A stretch of 64,000 bases of DNA from Novosphingobium sediminis (GTDB taxonomy: Bacteria > Pseudomonadota > Alphaproteobacteria > Sphingomonadales > Sphingomonadaceae): positions 186,001 to 250,000 of the forward strand of contig NZ_BJYR01000001.1 of NCBI RefSeq assembly GCF_007991615.1, written 5' to 3'. A program made the translations under genes and the position numbers. Positions 62,233 through 64,000 of this stretch are shown here, piece by piece; the stretch's first letter is position 1, and each line of letters opens with the position of its first letter. The notes below the pieces were generated by a model, which saw only the letters and a list, made by a program, of their open reading frames with translations, was not told the origin of the DNA and did not search any database.

Positions 62233-62836
62233 CGTCAAATGGGCCGAGCCGGGCGATCTGGCAGCTGTCGCAGCGCATATCACGCAGGTCGTTTCGCGGC
62301 CGGGGCCCAAGCGTCTGGCCTTTACCGGCGGCTCCACGCCGCCGCGCGTCTTTGCACTGCTGGCCGATCGCGGGCTCGACTGGTCCGAGGTGACCATCGC
62401 GCTGACCGACGATCGCCGCGTGCCTGACGACCACCCGGCAAGTAACTTCGGCAAGCTGCACGCGGCGCTGGGAGATTGCGGCGCGAAGTTCGAGCGGCTC
62501 GAGGAGGGCATGGACGTCGCGCCGTTCGATCTCGTGTGGCTCGGCATGGGGGAGGATGGCCATATCGCTTCGCTATTCCCGCACATGCAGGCCTTGATCC
62601 GTCCGGGGCCAAGCGTGATCGCCACCACGCCGATCCCCCTCCCGCCCGAAGCACCGTTTGACCGCCTTTCGCTCAACAAGCGGGCACTTAAGGCGACGCG
62701 GGAGATTATCCTCGTCATCACCGGCAATTCAAAGAAGGCGCTGGTCGAGCGCGTTCTCGCCGGTTCCGACGCCTATCCGGTTTCGGATATCCTGCGCGGC
62801 TACGGGCCGCCCGTCACGATCTACTGGAGCGCCTGA
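62225..62836 (+). CDS. pgl: 6-phosphogluconolactonase
   Basis: A 203-residue enzyme that hydrolyses 6-phosphogluconolactone to 6-phosphogluconate. The motifs [40 protein letters not shown] and [17 protein letters not shown] are diagnostic of the DevB/PGL family. It overlaps zwf by 8 bases and ends one base into the edd start codon, so the three genes are translationally coupled. The N-terminal 20 residues are short compared with some homologues, which is within family range. Confidence 0.95.
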   Translation: MTDVKWAEPGDLAAVAAHITQVVSRPGPKRLAFTGGSTPPRVFALLADRGLDWSEVTIALTDDRRVPDDHPASNFGKLHAALGDCGAKFERLEEGMDVAPFDLVWLGMGEDGHIASLFPHMQALIRPGPSVIATTPIPLPPEAPFDRLSLNKRALKATREIILVITGNSKKALVERVLAGSDAYPVSDILRGYGPPVTIYWSA

Positions 62837-64000
62837 TGCCCATCGACCTGCCCCTCAATCCGATTGTCGCCAAGGTTACGGACCGGATCATTGCCCGCTC
62901 GGCCCAGACGCGCGCGGCCTATCTCGACCTGATCGCCCGTGCGCGCGATGCCGGGGTGAACCGCGATGTGCTGTCCTGCGGCAATCTGGCGCATGGATTT
63001 GCCGCGGCGGGCGAGGACAAGATCGCGCTGCGTGACAACAAGAGCATCAATATCGGCGTAATCACCGCCTATAACGACATGCTCTCGGCGCATCAGCCCT
63101 ATGGCCGCTATCCTGAGCAGATCAAGATTTTCGCCCGCGAAGTCGGCGCGACGGCGCAAGTCGCGGGCGGCGTTCCCGCCATGTGCGACGGTGTGACGCA
63201 GGGGCAGGCCTCGATGGAACTGTCGCTGTTCAGCCGCGACAATATCGCGATGGGCACGGCGGTCGGCCTCAGCCATGGCATGTATGAGGCAGCGCTGCTG
63301 CTGGGGATTTGCGACAAGATCGTGCCGGGCCTGCTGATCGGCAGCTTGCGTTTCGGCCACCTGCCGACGATCCTCGTACCCGCCGGGCAGATGGCAACGG
63401 GCCTTGCCAACAAGGAAAAGCAGCGCATCCGCCAGCTCTATGCGGAGGGCAAGGTGGGCCGCGAGGAACTCCTCGCCAGCGAAAGCGCGAGCTACCATTC
63501 GGCGGGCACCTGCACGTTTTATGGCACCGCCAATTCCAACCAGATGATGATGGAGATGATGGGGCTCCACGTGCCGGGGGCGAGCTTCGTCCAGCCCGGT
63601 ACGAAGCTGCGGCAGGAACTCACCCGCGCGGCCGTCCACCGCGTCTCGCAGATCACCTGGGAAGGCGACGACTATCGTCCGCTCGGCCACTGCGTCGATG
63701 AAAAGGCCATCGTCAACGCGATCGTCGGCCTGCTGGCCACCGGCGGTTCGACCAACCATGTGATCCATCTTCCCGCCATCGCCCGCGCCGCAGGTGTGCA
63801 GATCGATTGGGACGACATGGACGAACTTTCGCGCGCCGTGCCGCTCATCGCCAGCATCTATCCCAATGGTTCGGGCGACGTGAACGGCTTCGCGGATGCG
63901 GGCGGCATGCCCTACGTGATCCGCGAACTGGTCGAAGCGGGGCTGGCGCATGGCGATATCCTGACCGTCTATGGCTCCTCGCTGCTCGAAGGCGCGCAGC
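62836..64000 (+). CDS. edd: 6-phosphogluconate dehydratase (3' end cut by window edge)
   Basis: Dehydrates 6-phosphogluconate to KDPG in the Entner-Doudoroff pathway. The first 388 residues are in the window, of about 600 in the family. The [4Fe-4S]-binding cysteines are in [13 protein letters not shown] and [14 protein letters not shown]; the sequence [18 protein letters not shown] follows. It is an IlvD/Edd-family enzyme, and its place after zwf and pgl fixes the substrate as 6-phosphogluconate rather than dihydroxyacid. The ATG overlaps the pgl stop. A glucokinase gene often follows and may lie beyond the window. Confidence 0.95.
   Translation, partial: MPIDLPLNPIVAKVTDRIIARSAQTRAAYLDLIARARDAGVNRDVLSCGNLAHGFAAAGEDKIALRDNKSINIGVITAYNDMLSAHQPYGRYPEQIKIFAREVGATAQVAGGVPAMCDGVTQGQASMELSLFSRDNIAMGTAVGLSHGMYEAALLLGICDKIVPGLLIGSLRFGHLPTILVPAGQMATGLANKEKQRIRQLYAEGKVGREELLASESASYHSAGTCTFYGTANSNQMMMEMMGLHVPGASFVQPGTKLRQELTRAAVHRVSQITWEGDDYRPLGHCVDEKAIVNAIVGLLATGGSTNHVIHLPAIARAAGVQIDWDDMDELSRAVPLIASIYPNGSGDVNGFADAGGMPYVIRELVEAGLAHGDILTVYGSSLLEGAQ

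Overview
The window looks like chromosome of a high-GC alphaproteobacterium of the Sphingomonadales, most like Novosphingobium or Sphingobium. This is inferred from gene content and order (rnhB next to a CcrM-type methylase; the split pntAA-pntAB-pntB preceded by a tiny aa3 oxidase subunit IV gene; zwf-pgl-edd; TonB receptors paired with halogenase-like flavoproteins), not from a database search. I see no rRNA, tRNA, CRISPR array, insertion sequence or prophage. Genes are densely packed, with many 1-4 base start/stop overlaps. The rnhB gene is cut by the left edge and edd by the right edge.

Positions 1-13,409 are mostly housekeeping: the end of rnhB, the cell-cycle methylase ccrM behind a leader with eight GANTC sites, folP, a family III CoA-transferase, an NtrC-like regulator with an altered sigma54-contact motif (GAFPGA), the transhydrogenase operon, an APC permease with a small lipoprotein, a dGTPase-like HD hydrolase, an entericidin and an acyl-CoA synthetase. 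Positions 13,410-22,520 hold a KstD-like flavoprotein, two DMT transporters, an isolated cpaF, an envelope glycosylation set (membrane protein, methyltransferase, GtrB-like glycosyltransferase) and a small HNH protein.

Positions 22,517-45,162 are an accessory catabolic island. On the minus strand lies a split biotin-dependent carboxylase (carboxyltransferase, biotin carboxylase and biotinyl protein as separate genes) flanked by an aryl-phosphatase-like HAD protein and a Tm-1-like ATP-binding protein. A divergent IclR regulator separates it from a plus-strand run: MDR oxidoreductase, VOC protein, MFS transporter, AraC regulator, TonB receptor, three tandem dihydroxyacetophenone-dioxygenase-like cupins, a VanA-like Rieske oxygenase, three SDRs, a cytochrome c plus p-cresol-methylhydroxylase-like flavoprotein, an MBL hydrolase, a zinc alcohol dehydrogenase and a SnoaL-like protein. 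The best reading is degradation of 4-alkylphenols or hydroxyacetophenones, with C-C cleavage or carboxylation of an aryl ketone. The substrate is not proven.

Positions 45,159-64,000 are a maltodextrin utilisation locus joined to the Entner-Doudoroff operon: SLC45-like sugar transporter, LacI regulator, TonB receptor, two halogenase-like flavoproteins, secreted GH13 amylase, cytoplasmic GH13 alpha-glucosidase, GH97 alpha-glucosidase, secreted esterase, then zwf-pgl-edd. Near-identical palindromes (core GCATACGTATGC) lie upstream of the transporter, the TonB receptor and zwf, and one also precedes the phenolic-island TonB receptor. This suggests one LacI-family regulon linking uptake, hydrolysis and glucose oxidation.
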